Source: Candidatus Propionivibrio dominans
GTDB taxonomy: Bacteria; Pseudomonadota; Gammaproteobacteria; Burkholderiales; Rhodocyclaceae
Reading direction: 5' to 3'
Length of the DNA: 32,982 nucleotides
Assembly (NCBI GenBank): GCA_016709335.1
Contig: JADJNC010000012.1
Span: 1-32,982 of the forward strand
The notes beneath the pieces were generated by a model, which was not told where the DNA came from, did no database searches, and saw only the letters and a list, made by a program, of their open reading frames with translations. The position numbers and the translations under genes were made by a program. Of the stretch, positions 25,213 to 32,982 are shown piece after piece. Positions within the stretch are counted from its first letter, which is position 1. Every line of letters starts with the position of its first letter.

Positions 25213-26079
25213 TCATGTGTTCCAGATGCGCGGAGTGACCGCAGGGCGACCGAGCAGCGCCGGGCGCAGCACCTGCCAGAGCGTGGTGAACCAGTGACGG
25301 GCGGCTTCGCCGTGCTGGCCGAGGTAACGCGCGACAAGCAGGCCGGGTAGCGCGCTGATGCCGCGTTCTGAACCATCGGCGCCATCGGTCGGCCCGGTCG
25401 CGCGGCAGGCGGCGAGCAGCGGGCCGGCCTCGATTCCCGGCCGCAGCGTGGCCAGCAGCGTGCCGCTGACGCTGGCGCCGGCCCAGCCGGCCGGGCTGTG
25501 CAGCAGGGCGTCGTCGCCCTCGATCCGGCCACGTTCCAGCCACAGCGGCTGTCCGTCACGTTCGATGCGCGTGTGCAGGCCGATGTGGCCGTAGGTGAAG
25601 CGTTCCCCGGCGGCGCGGCGCCCCAGGCAGAGGATTTCCCAGCCGAGGTAGCGGCTGTCGGCGGCCAGATCCACACGCGTCTGCATGCGGGCAAGTGCGC
25701 CATCGAAGACGATCGTTTCCTGCGGCAGCCATTCGAGCGTGCCGCCGCTGTCCACCCTGAAGTCGATGTGCTGTGAGGCTTCGGCGCCGCCCGAGCGATA
25801 CCACTTGCCGGCGCCGGGGGTGGTGATCTGGGCATGGGCTTGCGGGCCGACGCGGGCTGCGATGTGTAACTGGTCGCCGCCCGCGATGCCGGACGGCGGG
25901 TGCAGCAGGATCGTCTGGCAGACGGCCTTGCCTTCGGGGTAGAGCGGCTTCTGCACGCGCAAGGGGCCGCGATGGCGACAGGCGCTGAGGTGTGTCGCCG
26001 TGTCAAGGCAGGCGAACTCAAGCGCCAGTTCGGCTTCCCAAGCGGGTGGGTGCTCCAGGGTTCGCGCCAGCGGAATCAT
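25213..26079 (-). CDS. ureD: Urease accessory protein UreD
   Basis: The product is 288 residues. UreD features include [57 protein letters not shown] and [10 protein letters not shown]. The C-terminus has [26 protein letters not shown], followed by [18 protein letters not shown]. UreD binds apo-urease first and, with UreF and UreG, forms the activation complex. It is transcribed 20 bp after urtE, tying the transporter and the enzyme into one unit. Confidence 0.96.
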   Translation of the reverse strand: MIPLARTLEHPPAWEAELALEFACLDTATHLSACRHRGPLRVQKPLYPEGKAVCQTILLHPPSGIAGGDQLHIAARVGPQAHAQITTPGAGKWYRSGGAEASQHIDFRVDSGGTLEWLPQETIVFDGALARMQTRVDLAADSRYLGWEILCLGRRAAGERFTYGHIGLHTRIERDGQPLWLERGRIEGDDALLHSPAGWAGASVSGTLLATLRPGIEAGPLLAACRATGPTDGADGSERGISALPGLLVARYLGQHGEAARHWFTTLWQVLRPALLGRPAVTPRIWNT

Positions 26080-26099
26080 GGGCTCAAGGATACTATCTT

Positions 26100-26873
26100 T
26101 TACACCGCAAGGGCTTCGCGCACGCCATCCTTGTCCATGTTGCAGCCCAGGCCGCGCATGATGATCTCGCCGCGTTCCATCAGCAGGTAATGATCGGCCA
26201 GGTCGCGGGCGAAATCGTAATACTGTTCGACCAGCAGGATGGCTACATTACCGGTTTCGGCCACCTTGCGAATGGCATCCTTGACCTCCTCGCGCTCCTC
26301 GGCGGACTTGCTGGCGCGCGCTTCCACCCGCTGGCGTTGCGCGACGATACGGATGGCGTGACCGATGTCCTTGATGATCGAGGGCTGGATGCCTTCGGTC
26401 GGTTCGTCGAGAATCAGAATTTTCGGGTTCATGGCCAGGGCACGGCCAATCGCCAGTTGCTGCTGCTGGCCGCCGGAAAGATCGCCGCCACGGCGTCCGA
26501 GCATGCTCTTGAGCACCGGGAAAAGGTCGAACACCAGATCCGGAATCCTGCTGCTGCGCGGGTGGGCGGCCAGACCCATCAGCAGGTTTTCCTCGACGGT
26601 CAGCAAGGAAAAGATTTCGCGACCCTGCGGCACATAGCCGATGCCCTGGCTGACGCGGGAATGCGGTGCGGCGCTGGTGATGTCCTCGCCACAGAAGCTT
26701 ATCGTTCCGCTTTTGGCGGGGATCAGGCCCATCAGGCACTTCATCAGGGTGGTTTTGCCAACGCCGTTACGGCCGAGCAGCGAGGTCACCTGGCCCATCG
26801 GAACCTCGAAGCTGAGGTCGCGCAGGATGTGGCTACCGCCGTAGAACTGGTTGAGGCTTTTGATCTGGAGCAT
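26100..26873 (-). CDS. urtE: Urea ABC transporter ATP-binding protein UrtE
   Basis: The product is 257 residues from the ATG at 26873. Walker A is GRNGVGKTT (about 34-42), the signature LSGGQQQQLAIGRALA (about 132-147) and Walker B LILDEPTEGIQPS (about 153-165). The EQYYDFA segment after it is typical of the UrtE branch of LivF-like proteins. Between residues about 180 and 207 there is an extra, highly charged stretch (RQRVEARASKSAEEREEVKD and following) where UrtE normally has a short turn. With UrtD it powers urea import through UrtBC. Confidence 0.95.
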   Translation of the reverse strand: MLQIKSLNQFYGGSHILRDLSFEVPMGQVTSLLGRNGVGKTTLMKCLMGLIPAKSGTISFCGEDITSAAPHSRVSQGIGYVPQGREIFSLLTVEENLLMGLAAHPRSSRIPDLVFDLFPVLKSMLGRRGGDLSGGQQQQLAIGRALAMNPKILILDEPTEGIQPSIIKDIGHAIRIVAQRQRVEARASKSAEEREEVKDAIRKVAETGNVAILLVEQYYDFARDLADHYLLMERGEIIMRGLGCNMDKDGVREALAV

Positions 26874-27008
26874 TTGGCGAGGCCTCAAATAGTGTCGAGT
26901 GTTCTGCCGAACGGTTTCGCCGCTGACCCGCAAGGTGCCGGGCGAGGCCATGGCCGGTCAGTCCGCACGTCAGGCGCGCCATCCAGCGCTTGCCGGAGCG
27001 GTGAACAA

Positions 27009-27848
27009 TCAGCGCCCAAGATAAACCTCGATCACCCGTTCGTCATTCTGCACGCTATCCAGTTCGCCTTCGGCCAACACCGAGCCTTCATGGAGAACGG
27101 TGACCAGGCCACCGAGTTCCTTGATGAAGGCCATGTCGTGTTCGACGACGACCAGCGAATGCTGGCCGGCGAGCGATACGAAGAGTTCGGCGGTACGCAT
27201 CGTTTCATCGTCGGTCATGCCGGCCACCGGCTCGTCGAGTAGCAGCAGGCGCGGCTCCTGCATCAGGAGCATGCCGATTTCCAGCCACTGCTTCTGGCCA
27301 TGCGATAGCAGCCCGGCCGGTCGCTCGGCCTCGCCGTCGAGGCGGATCTGGCGCAGCGTGTCGGCAACGCGGTCGCGCTCCTCGTCGCGCAGCCTGGCGA
27401 TCAGGCTGCGGCGCACGCGCTTGTCGGTCTTCATCGCCAGTTCGAGATTCTCGAAAACGCTGTGCTGCTGGAAGATCGTCGGCTTCTGGAACTTGCGACC
27501 GATCCCGGCGTGGGCGATTTCCGGTTCGGAGAGGCGCGTCAGGTCGATGCTCTGGCCGAAGAAGGCGGTTCCCGAGTCGGGGCGCGTCTTGCCGGTGATG
27601 ACGTCCATCATCGTCGTCTTGCCGGCGCCGTTCGGGCCGATGATGCAGCGCAGTTCGCCGGCGTCGATGGCCAAAGTGAGCTTGTTGAGCGCCTTGAAAC
27701 CGTCAAAGCTGACGCTGATGTCCTCCAGGTAGAGGATGACGTTATGCGAGAGGTCGAGTGTTTTCTGAGAGCCGCGGTAGCCCACCCGATACTCCGGCAA
27801 GCATTTTTCCGGATCGATGCCGATGACCTTGCGAAAGAACTCCCTCAT
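27009..27848 (-). CDS. urtD: Urea ABC transporter ATP-binding protein UrtD
   Basis: The product is 279 residues from the ATG at 27848, which overlaps the urtC stop (ATGA). The long frame that continues to 28781 is a shadow over urtC. Walker A is GPNGAGKTTMMDVITG, the signature LSHGQKQWLEIGMLL, Walker B LLLLDEPVAGM and the switch His is in VVVEHDMAFI. The N-terminal extension of about 45 residues before the ATPase core is usual for UrtD. It is the LivG-like partner of UrtE. It is followed by a 135-bp gap before urtE in which nothing was recognised. Confidence 0.96.
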   Translation of the reverse strand: MREFFRKVIGIDPEKCLPEYRVGYRGSQKTLDLSHNVILYLEDISVSFDGFKALNKLTLAIDAGELRCIIGPNGAGKTTMMDVITGKTRPDSGTAFFGQSIDLTRLSEPEIAHAGIGRKFQKPTIFQQHSVFENLELAMKTDKRVRRSLIARLRDEERDRVADTLRQIRLDGEAERPAGLLSHGQKQWLEIGMLLMQEPRLLLLDEPVAGMTDDETMRTAELFVSLAGQHSLVVVEHDMAFIKELGGLVTVLHEGSVLAEGELDSVQNDERVIEVYLGR

Positions 27849-28957
27849 GTCCGCACCCCCCTGGATTGCCGCAGTGTTTTCCAGAGTCCGACCAGCCCGT
27901 GCGGCAGCAGCAGCGTTACGAGGATAAACAGCAGGCCGAGGAAGAACAGCCAGTACTCGGGGAAGCTGACCGTAAACCAGCTCTTCGCCAGATTGACGAT
28001 GAAAGCCCCAATGACCGGGCCGATCAGCGTTCCGCGTCCGCCGACGGCCACCCAGATGGCAATTTCGATCGAATTGGCCGGACTCATTTCCGAGGGATTG
28101 ATGATGCCCACCTGCGGCACGTAAAGCGCGCCGGCAATGCCGCACAGAATGGCCGAGATAACCCATATGAAGAGCTTGTACCACAGCGGGTTGTAGCCGA
28201 TGAACATGACGCGCGACTCGGCGTCGCGGATCGCCGTCAGCACGCGGCCGAATTTGGAGGTTACCAGCCAGCGTGCAAAGACCAGGGTCACGCTGAGCAT
28301 CAGCGCGGTGAGTCCGAACAGGACCAGCCGGGTCTCCGGCGAAGTGATGCTGTAGCCCAGAATGCGCTTGAAGTCGGTGAAGCCGTTGTTGCCGCCGAAG
28401 CCGGTTTCGTTGCGGAAGAAGAGCAGCATCGCGGCGTAGGTCAGTGCCTGCGTGATGATCGAGAAATAGACGCCCTTGATGCGCGAACGGAAAGCAAAGT
28501 AGCCAAAGATGAAGGCGACAATGGCCGGCACCACAATGACCAGGAACGCCACCCACCACAGGTTGTCGCTGCCGCTCCAGTACCACGGTAGTTGCTTCCA
28601 GTCGAGAAAGACCATGAAATCCGGCAGGTCGCTCTGGTAACTGCCATCGCGCCCGATCTGCCGCATCAGGTACATGCCGAAGGCGTAGCCGCCGAGGGCG
28701 AAGAAAAGACCGTGGCCGAGCGAGAGGATGCCGCCGTAACCCCAGATCAGATCCATGGCGACGGCGACAATGGCATAACACATGATCTTGCCGAACAGCG
28801 TGATGGCGTAGGCCGAGACGTGGAAAGCGCTCTCCGGCGGTACGGCGAGATGCAGCACCGGCATAAGGATAAGCGCAACGGCCAGAAACACGCCCAGCGC
28901 CAGCCAGCTCTTGCGGTCGAGCGCCGAGAGCAGGCGAAGGGTAAGCGGCTTACGCAT
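27845..28957 (-). CDS. urtC: Urea ABC transporter permease UrtC
   Basis: The product is 370 residues from the ATG at 28957; the frame is open up to 29050, but that part is the G/C-run repeat. It is a LivM-type permease with about nine hydrophobic segments. Family landmarks are MDLIWGYGGILSLGHGLFFALGGYAFGMYL, YFAFRSRIKGVYFSIITQAL, TGFGGNNGFTDFKRILG, and GNPLWYK-like and VGGRGTLIGPVIGA motifs. The ribosome binding site at the chosen start is weak (GGAT). Confidence 0.95.
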   Translation of the reverse strand: MRKPLTLRLLSALDRKSWLALGVFLAVALILMPVLHLAVPPESAFHVSAYAITLFGKIMCYAIVAVAMDLIWGYGGILSLGHGLFFALGGYAFGMYLMRQIGRDGSYQSDLPDFMVFLDWKQLPWYWSGSDNLWWVAFLVIVVPAIVAFIFGYFAFRSRIKGVYFSIITQALTYAAMLLFFRNETGFGGNNGFTDFKRILGYSITSPETRLVLFGLTALMLSVTLVFARWLVTSKFGRVLTAIRDAESRVMFIGYNPLWYKLFIWVISAILCGIAGALYVPQVGIINPSEMSPANSIEIAIWVAVGGRGTLIGPVIGAFIVNLAKSWFTVSFPEYWLFFLGLLFILVTLLLPHGLVGLWKTLRQSRGVRT

Positions 28958-28978
28958 AAGCAATCCGATGCACCAGTT

Positions 28979-29076
28979 CTCCCCCCCCCTGACAAGGGGG
29001 GGCGGGGGGGTTAGCGGTGGTTGAGGTGGCAGAACGGTTTTTAACCCCAACCCCCCCAGCCCCCCTTATCAGGCGG
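28979..29076. repeat. Inverted pair of G/C-run repeats between urtB and urtC
   Basis: One unit (CCCCCCCCCTGACAAGGGGG and the G run after it, 28981-29010) and an opposed unit (ACCCCAACCCCCCCAGCCCC, then CCTTATCAGGCGGG, 29044-29076) face each other across about 34 bp. Both resemble the unit at 21258-21290. Together they could form a strong cruciform or mRNA hairpin within the urea operon, which may lower expression of genes after urtB. Confidence 0.75.
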
Positions 29077-29122
29077 GAGTAGGCAGGGTGCGTCTGAATG
29101 AGTATTGGCATGAGCATCACCC

Positions 29123-30700
29123 TTACTCGACCGCGCGTCCCTTGAGGGCGAAGATGCCCTGCGGTCGCTTTTGAATAAAGATGATGATGAAGACGAGGAC
29201 GGCAATCTTGGCGATCACCGCGCCGGCCCAGCCTTCGAGCAGCTTGGTAAAGATGCCCAGGCCAAGCGCGGCCCACACCGCGCCGGCCAGTTGCCCGACG
29301 CCGCCGACGACGACGACCATGAAGGAATCGACGATGTAGCCCTGGCCCATGTCCGGCCCGACGTTGGAAATCTGCGACAGCGCCAGGCCACCGAGGCCGG
29401 CGATGCCGGCGCCGAGTGCGAAGGCCAAGGTGTCGATGCGCGCCGTCGGCACGCCGACGCAGCCGGCCATGGCGCGGTTCTGCGTCACGGCGCGGACAAA
29501 CATGCCGAGCCGCGTCTTGTTCATCAGCACCCAGACCAGCAGCAGCACGAACAGCGCAAAGCCGATGATGATGATGCGGTTCCAGGGCAGCAGCAGGTTG
29601 GGCATCAGCTCGATACCGCCGGACATCCAGCTCGGGTTGGCGACTTCGACATTCTGCGCGCCGAAGACGATACGCGCCGCCTGGATCAGCATCAGCGACA
29701 GGCCCCAGGTGGCGAGCAGCGTTTCCAGCGCCCGACCATACAGCCAGCGGATGACCGTGCGTTCCATGATCACGCCGATCAGCGCTGCAGCGAAGAAGGC
29801 GACGGGGATGGCGGCCGGCAGGTACCAGTCGATCGCTTCCGGGAAATAGTTGCGAAAAACGCTCTGCACGGCATAGGCGGAGTAGGCGCCGATCATCAGC
29901 AGTTCGCCGTGCGCCATGTTGATGACGCCCATCACGCCATACGTGATGGCCAGACCGAGCGCGGCGAGCAGCAGGATGCTGCCGAGCGACAGCCCGGAAA
30001 ACACCCGTCCCAGGTTCTCGGTCAGTGCCAGCCGGCCGTCGATCGACTTGATCGCCGAAATGGTCGCGAAGCGTACCCTGTTGTCCGGTTCATTCGCCTG
30101 GTCGGCGAGTGGCAGCAGCACGCTCCTGATGGCAGGCGAAGAAGTTTCGGCGAGCGCCTTTACCGCCGCTAGGCGCGCTGCCGGGTCGGCATTGCCTAGA
30201 TTGGCCTGGGCGTACGCCAGTTTGAGCAAGGCCTTGATCTTGTCGTCGGTTTCCTTGTCCAGCGCGCGCATCAGCAGCGGCGCCATTTCCGGGCTGACCT
30301 TGCTTTGCAGCTTTTGCGCCGAAGCTAGTCGCACCCGCGGGTCCTCGTCGAACAGCTTGAGCGCGGCCAGCGCACTCGCCAGTTCGCCGCGAATCCGGTT
30401 GTTGACGGTGACTGACTCGGGGTTGTCCGGCGTCTTGATGGCGCTGCCGGTGGCGGCGTCGAACGCCTTGTCGCCATCGACGATGACCACCCTGTCGCCG
30501 GCCAGGAAGAGGGTGTCCTCGGCCATGGCCTTGAGCACGCGCACTGCATCGGGATCGGCCGTCTGCGTCAGTTGCTGGATGGCGGCCACCTTGTCGCTCG
30601 AATCCTCGGCCGCCAGCCGGCGAACCTGCGCCGCATCAAGCGCCGCGTGCGCCGGCAGGCAACAGGCGTACAACAGAAATACGAGCAAGGATCGGGTCAT
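29123..30700 (-). CDS. urtB: Urea ABC transporter permease UrtB
   Basis: The product is 525 residues. After a signal peptide (MTRSLLVFLLYACCLPAHA) comes an alpha-helical, HEAT-like periplasmic region (about 20-230) with repeats such as DPRVRLASAQKL and DPAARLAAVKAL. A LivH-type permease domain follows, with GLAITYGVMGVINMAHGELLMIGAYSAY, TRLGMFVRAVTQNRAMAGCVGV and FMVVVVGGVGQLAGAV. This two-part build is normal for UrtB. It is the first urt gene here. Its usual upstream partner urtA, for the urea-binding protein, is absent from the window. Confidence 0.95.
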   Translation of the reverse strand: MTRSLLVFLLYACCLPAHAALDAAQVRRLAAEDSSDKVAAIQQLTQTADPDAVRVLKAMAEDTLFLAGDRVVIVDGDKAFDAATGSAIKTPDNPESVTVNNRIRGELASALAALKLFDEDPRVRLASAQKLQSKVSPEMAPLLMRALDKETDDKIKALLKLAYAQANLGNADPAARLAAVKALAETSSPAIRSVLLPLADQANEPDNRVRFATISAIKSIDGRLALTENLGRVFSGLSLGSILLLAALGLAITYGVMGVINMAHGELLMIGAYSAYAVQSVFRNYFPEAIDWYLPAAIPVAFFAAALIGVIMERTVIRWLYGRALETLLATWGLSLMLIQAARIVFGAQNVEVANPSWMSGGIELMPNLLLPWNRIIIIGFALFVLLLVWVLMNKTRLGMFVRAVTQNRAMAGCVGVPTARIDTLAFALGAGIAGLGGLALSQISNVGPDMGQGYIVDSFMVVVVGGVGQLAGAVWAALGLGIFTKLLEGWAGAVIAKIAVLVFIIIFIQKRPQGIFALKGRAVE

Positions 30701-30978
30701 GAAGGGTTCGTCCGCAGTTGGTGCAGTGCAGCGACAGAGTAAGGACTGGCCCGGAAATGAGGAATACGTTGAATTGCGTAGGGTGAAGAGAAGGCGTTTG
30801 TGGCTGACTGTGCAGGCGAAGGTTCGGGCAGAGGTGTCCCCACCTGACCTTACTTAACGCTGAACTCGGGAGACTATTCCTGTTACTTTCGCGGCATGCT
30901 TATTGCCAACCGTCGACCGACATGCTACGAACGACATAACCGTCGTCGCGGGCCTTGCTCAATAAGGCGGCTACGTAG

Positions 30979-31302
30979 TCAATGGACGAATTCATACTCG
31001 ATGCCTTGCCGCGCTACCCGCCAGGCAAGCGTATTGGGAATTTCGCGCTGGCGGCAGAACATCTCGCTGCTCATAACCTCGACATCTGCCGGAATGAGTT
31101 GTCTGCCCAGCAGCGCAGAAAGCCGGATCATTTCTGCAGCGCGATCCTTGACCTCGGGTTCAATGATCAGGAGGTCGATATCGCTGTCGGCACGGGCGCT
31201 TCCCTCGGCATGGGAGCCAAAAGCGAATACGCGGGCACCGATTGGCAATTCCGGGGCCAAGTGATCGAGCGCCAAACATAGAAGTGCCATTGGTGTCAGC
31301 AT
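30979..31302 (-). CDS. Minimal nucleotidyltransferase (MNT) protein, second copy
   Basis: The product is 107 residues. The nucleotidyltransferase motif is FAFGSHAEGSARADSDIDLL with the two metal-binding Asp residues (GSx-to-DxD), and a third acidic residue is in ADVEVMS. In HEPN/MNT modules such proteins act as antitoxins, in known cases by AMPylating the HEPN toxin. This copy lies 62 bp downstream of the HEPN gene, and is a different sequence from the MNT gene upstream of it. Its stop is followed in another frame by a plausible continuation (IDYVAALLSKARDDGYVV), so its C-terminus may have been shortened by a one-base change. Confidence 0.85.
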   Translation of the reverse strand: MLTPMALLCLALDHLAPELPIGARVFAFGSHAEGSARADSDIDLLIIEPEVKDRAAEMIRLSALLGRQLIPADVEVMSSEMFCRQREIPNTLAWRVARQGIEYEFVH

Positions 31303-31364
31303 CGAATTCTTTCTTTGAGAAATACAATGCGATGCTGCCCCAAAAGCACATCACTCCCATCAAT

Positions 31365-31760
31365 TCACCCCCGATGCTGTCCCAGTTCGCGGGCGACAAA
31401 ATTCAGGGTGTCCAGAATGATGGCACGCATATCGCCTTCAGCGAGCAAGCGAACGACGTCAGCGTCGTAGCGAAAATCAACGGCATATGGGGTCAGCGGG
31501 CGAAGGTGCGTTGCCGCATAGGGCAGCACCGGTCCCGTACCGTCAAGCCGATTTATCAGGCTTTCAAGATCATGAGTTCGCGGGAAATCAATATCCCGAA
31601 AACAGAGCAGGGCCTTCAATGCTTTCTCGACTGCCTGCTGAGCGTGGAAGCCGGCGGCGGCGTAAACATTGTCGCCATAGCCTGCAAGAATTTCGAAAAC
31701 ATCGCGGTCGCGCTCAGCGAGTCGTAGCAGGCGAAGCGCCTCCTCAAGCTGTGCTGTCAT
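31365..31760 (-). CDS. HEPN domain protein, putative toxin
   Basis: The product is 131 residues and mostly helical. The HEPN signature is clear: AGFHAQQAVEKALKALLCF near 36-54 and then FPRTHDLESLINRL near 59-72, with a C-terminal helix beginning DMRAIILDTLNFV. Many HEPN proteins are RNases whose active site is R-x(4-6)-H. Here the corresponding region reads RTHDLESL, the form seen in the MNT-paired PF05168 group, so RNase activity is uncertain. Its start overlaps the end of the upstream MNT gene by 17 bp, indicating coupled expression. Confidence 0.88.
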   Translation of the reverse strand: MTAQLEEALRLLRLAERDRDVFEILAGYGDNVYAAAGFHAQQAVEKALKALLCFRDIDFPRTHDLESLINRLDGTGPVLPYAATHLRPLTPYAVDFRYDADVVRLLAEGDMRAIILDTLNFVARELGQHRG

Positions 31761-32067
31761 ACAACACGCGGCCCTCGTGGTGCGCGCGGTGTGGCATCGT
31801 GCCCTTGACCTGCCTGCGTCGCTCGAAATCTCGGCGTGACAACAGCAGCAGATCGACCCCTGTCGTCAGCCCGCCCAAGGCATCCCGCAGCCGCATGTAC
31901 TCGCCGGCCTTGTCCTCCAGCGATTCTTCAACAACCAGCAGATCGAGATCAGAGGCTTCGTCCGCACTCCCACGGGCGTAGGAGCCAAAAAGTATGATAC
32001 ATGCTGGCTGGCGTACCGCACTTGCCAGACGGCTTGCCGCTTCCTGAATCGCGTTTTCGTCGAGCAC
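31744..32067 (-). CDS. Minimal nucleotidyltransferase (MNT) protein, first copy
   Basis: The product is 107 residues beginning MLDENAIQEAASRLASAV. The motif LFGSYARGSADEASDLDLLV gives the GS...DxD site, and GVDLLLLSRRDF gives the third acidic residue. The HEPN gene begins 17 bp before its stop. Together they form a standard MNT-HEPN pair, a probable toxin-antitoxin system. It is transcribed toward urtB along with the two genes after it. Confidence 0.9.
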   Translation of the reverse strand: MLDENAIQEAASRLASAVRQPACIILFGSYARGSADEASDLDLLVVEESLEDKAGEYMRLRDALGGLTTGVDLLLLSRRDFERRRQVKGTMPHRAHHEGRVLYDSTA

Positions 32068-32304
32068 AGAAAACTCCTTATCGTAGGGTGCAAAACGGGT
32101 GAATTCAACATTTCACCTGGATTTCATGATTCTTCCAAAGAAATATGAGTATGTTCGCAAGTATGGAGTTCATACACTTGAGAATCAAGATAAGGACCAG
32201 CAAAAGCCAAAAGGGGTAAATCACGTATTGTTCATCAGAGTGAATTGCCTCCGAATCATTCCGCGAAATTCCTTGATAGATGAAATCCATGGCAATCCCC
32301 TTGA

Positions 32305-32776
32305 TCACTCTCTCGTTCTTCCGGCAGTCGTGGCCATCCCCGAGAAATTGAGCACGCGCCGCACGTAGTGCTGCGTTTCGGGAAGAGGCGGAATGCCGCC
32401 ATAACGTCGACGTTGCCCTCACACCCGGCATTGTAGCCCGCGGCGACCAGCTTCAGGTTTCCGCCAAAACGGTTCTGCAACCACTTCAGCCAGGTAGGCC
32501 AGACCGCCTTTGATGTTCTGTTCCGGGTCGAAGGGTTTTCTACGCAAAAAAGCGTTCCTGGGTATCGGGGGATCAGTTGCATGACGCCCTGAGCGTTTTT
32601 GGGCGAAACGGCGTTAGCATCGAGGTTCGATTCAGCGAGGCAATGGCCAGCGCCAATCGCGTATCGACACCGTAATGCGGTGCTTTCTTGCGGATCAGTG
32701 CGGCCAGGTTGCACTTGCCGGTGACAGTCGGCAATATAGCCCTCAAGATCAAGCTTCGGCTGCCCGCCTTGTCCAT
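32305..32776 (-). pseudogene. Lytic transglycosylase (SLT domain), broken by several small indels
   Basis: Fragments of a soluble lytic transglycosylase appear in order on the minus strand but in changing frames. AALIRKKAPHYGVDTRLALAIASL comes first. After losing one base at about 32635, ESNLDANAVSPKNAQGVMQLIP follows, with the catalytic Glu in ESN. After an extra C at about 32562 the reading moves again, and then LKWLQNRFGGNLKLVAAGYNAG follows. Further on, TQHYVRRVLNFSGMATT can be read to a stop at 32305-32307. At least five short insertions or deletions, several in homopolymers, are needed to restore one frame. The 5' end beyond about 32776 cannot be traced. The enzyme would cleave peptidoglycan strands if intact. 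Confidence 0.75.
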
Positions 32777-32982
32777 GGAGATTGCTGCATATCAGGTCGA
32801 TATTGGCATTCTTGACCAGCGGGTTGTGCAGCATGCTCGCTTTCTGGTGACCAGACGGGCCGCAAGTGCAAGATAGGCATTGGCCAGACTTGGTTGCGCA
32901 GCCTCGGTGGCCCCTTGAGCAACAGGCGTCGATGGAAGAACCCTCCGGAAGCCTTATGGTCCCGGCGTCGCAATAAAGCTCG

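Noticed and set aside
25992..27242. 416-codon plus-strand frame opposite urtE and urtD
   Set aside because: It spans two real minus-strand ATPase genes and the gap between them; no protein family features are present.
30900..30983. Out-of-frame peptide IDYVAALLSKARDDGYVV after the second MNT gene
   Set aside because: It could be the lost C-terminus of that MNT protein after a one-base shift, but 28 codons are too few to prove it; only noted in the MNT entry.

Overview
The window looks like a chromosomal segment of a betaproteobacterium, most likely in or near the Rhodocyclales (Dechloromonas, Azonexus, Accumulibacter and Propionivibrio are the closest mental matches). That placement is inferred from gene content and protein style; no marker gene is present to fix it. 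No rRNA, tRNA, CRISPR array or prophage is visible.

Layout. Positions 1-2500 hold a left-truncated lipoprotein gene, a second small lipoprotein gene whose 3' end was rewritten by an insertion sequence, a decayed IS4-family element with recognisable ends and a probable target duplication, and a secreted OB-fold protein. Positions 2703-10654 carry glycogen branching enzyme (glgB), a Cof-type HAD phosphatase, a membrane protein with leucine-rich-variant-like repeats, a small secreted protein followed at its stop codon by a 224-bp MITE-like foldback element, a DUF1345 membrane protein, a sirtuin with a YiiM-like MOSC protein, and a small conserved hypothetical gene.

Positions 11220-16074 are a hoxFUYHW operon for a group 3d (bidirectional, NAD-linked) [NiFe]-hydrogenase. 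HoxF, HoxU, HoxH and the HoxW protease look intact. HoxY, the small subunit, is only 97 residues and has lost the half that carries the fourth ligand of its proximal iron-sulfur cluster. Then come a PaiB-like FMN-binding regulator, a fused membrane/spermidine-synthase-like protein and a VapBC toxin-antitoxin pair.

Positions 20185-30700, all on the minus strand, form one urea uptake and hydrolysis cluster in the transcription order urtB-urtC-urtD-urtE-ureD-ureA-ureB-ureC-ureE-ureF-[DUF559 gene]-ureG. The Urt ABC transporter imports urea, UreABC hydrolyses it, and UreDEFG load nickel. The nickel-dependent hydrogenase nearby shares the metal need. The cluster has been reshaped by small repeats: a 54-bp inverted repeat occurs once at the head of ureE, where it appears to supply an N-terminal extension, and once at the head of a DUF559 nuclease-like gene wedged between ureF and ureG. 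G/C-run palindromes lie between urtB and urtC and near ureF, and a 69-bp palindromic repeat sits between ureA and ureB. The urea-binding protein gene urtA is not at its usual place upstream of urtB. A minimal-nucleotidyltransferase/HEPN/nucleotidyltransferase toxin-antitoxin-like cluster lies there instead, followed by a frameshifted lytic transglycosylase gene at the right edge.

The points most worth a second look are the half-length HoxY, the repeat-plus-DUF559 insertions in the urease operon, the MNT-HEPN-MNT arrangement, and the MITE-like element.
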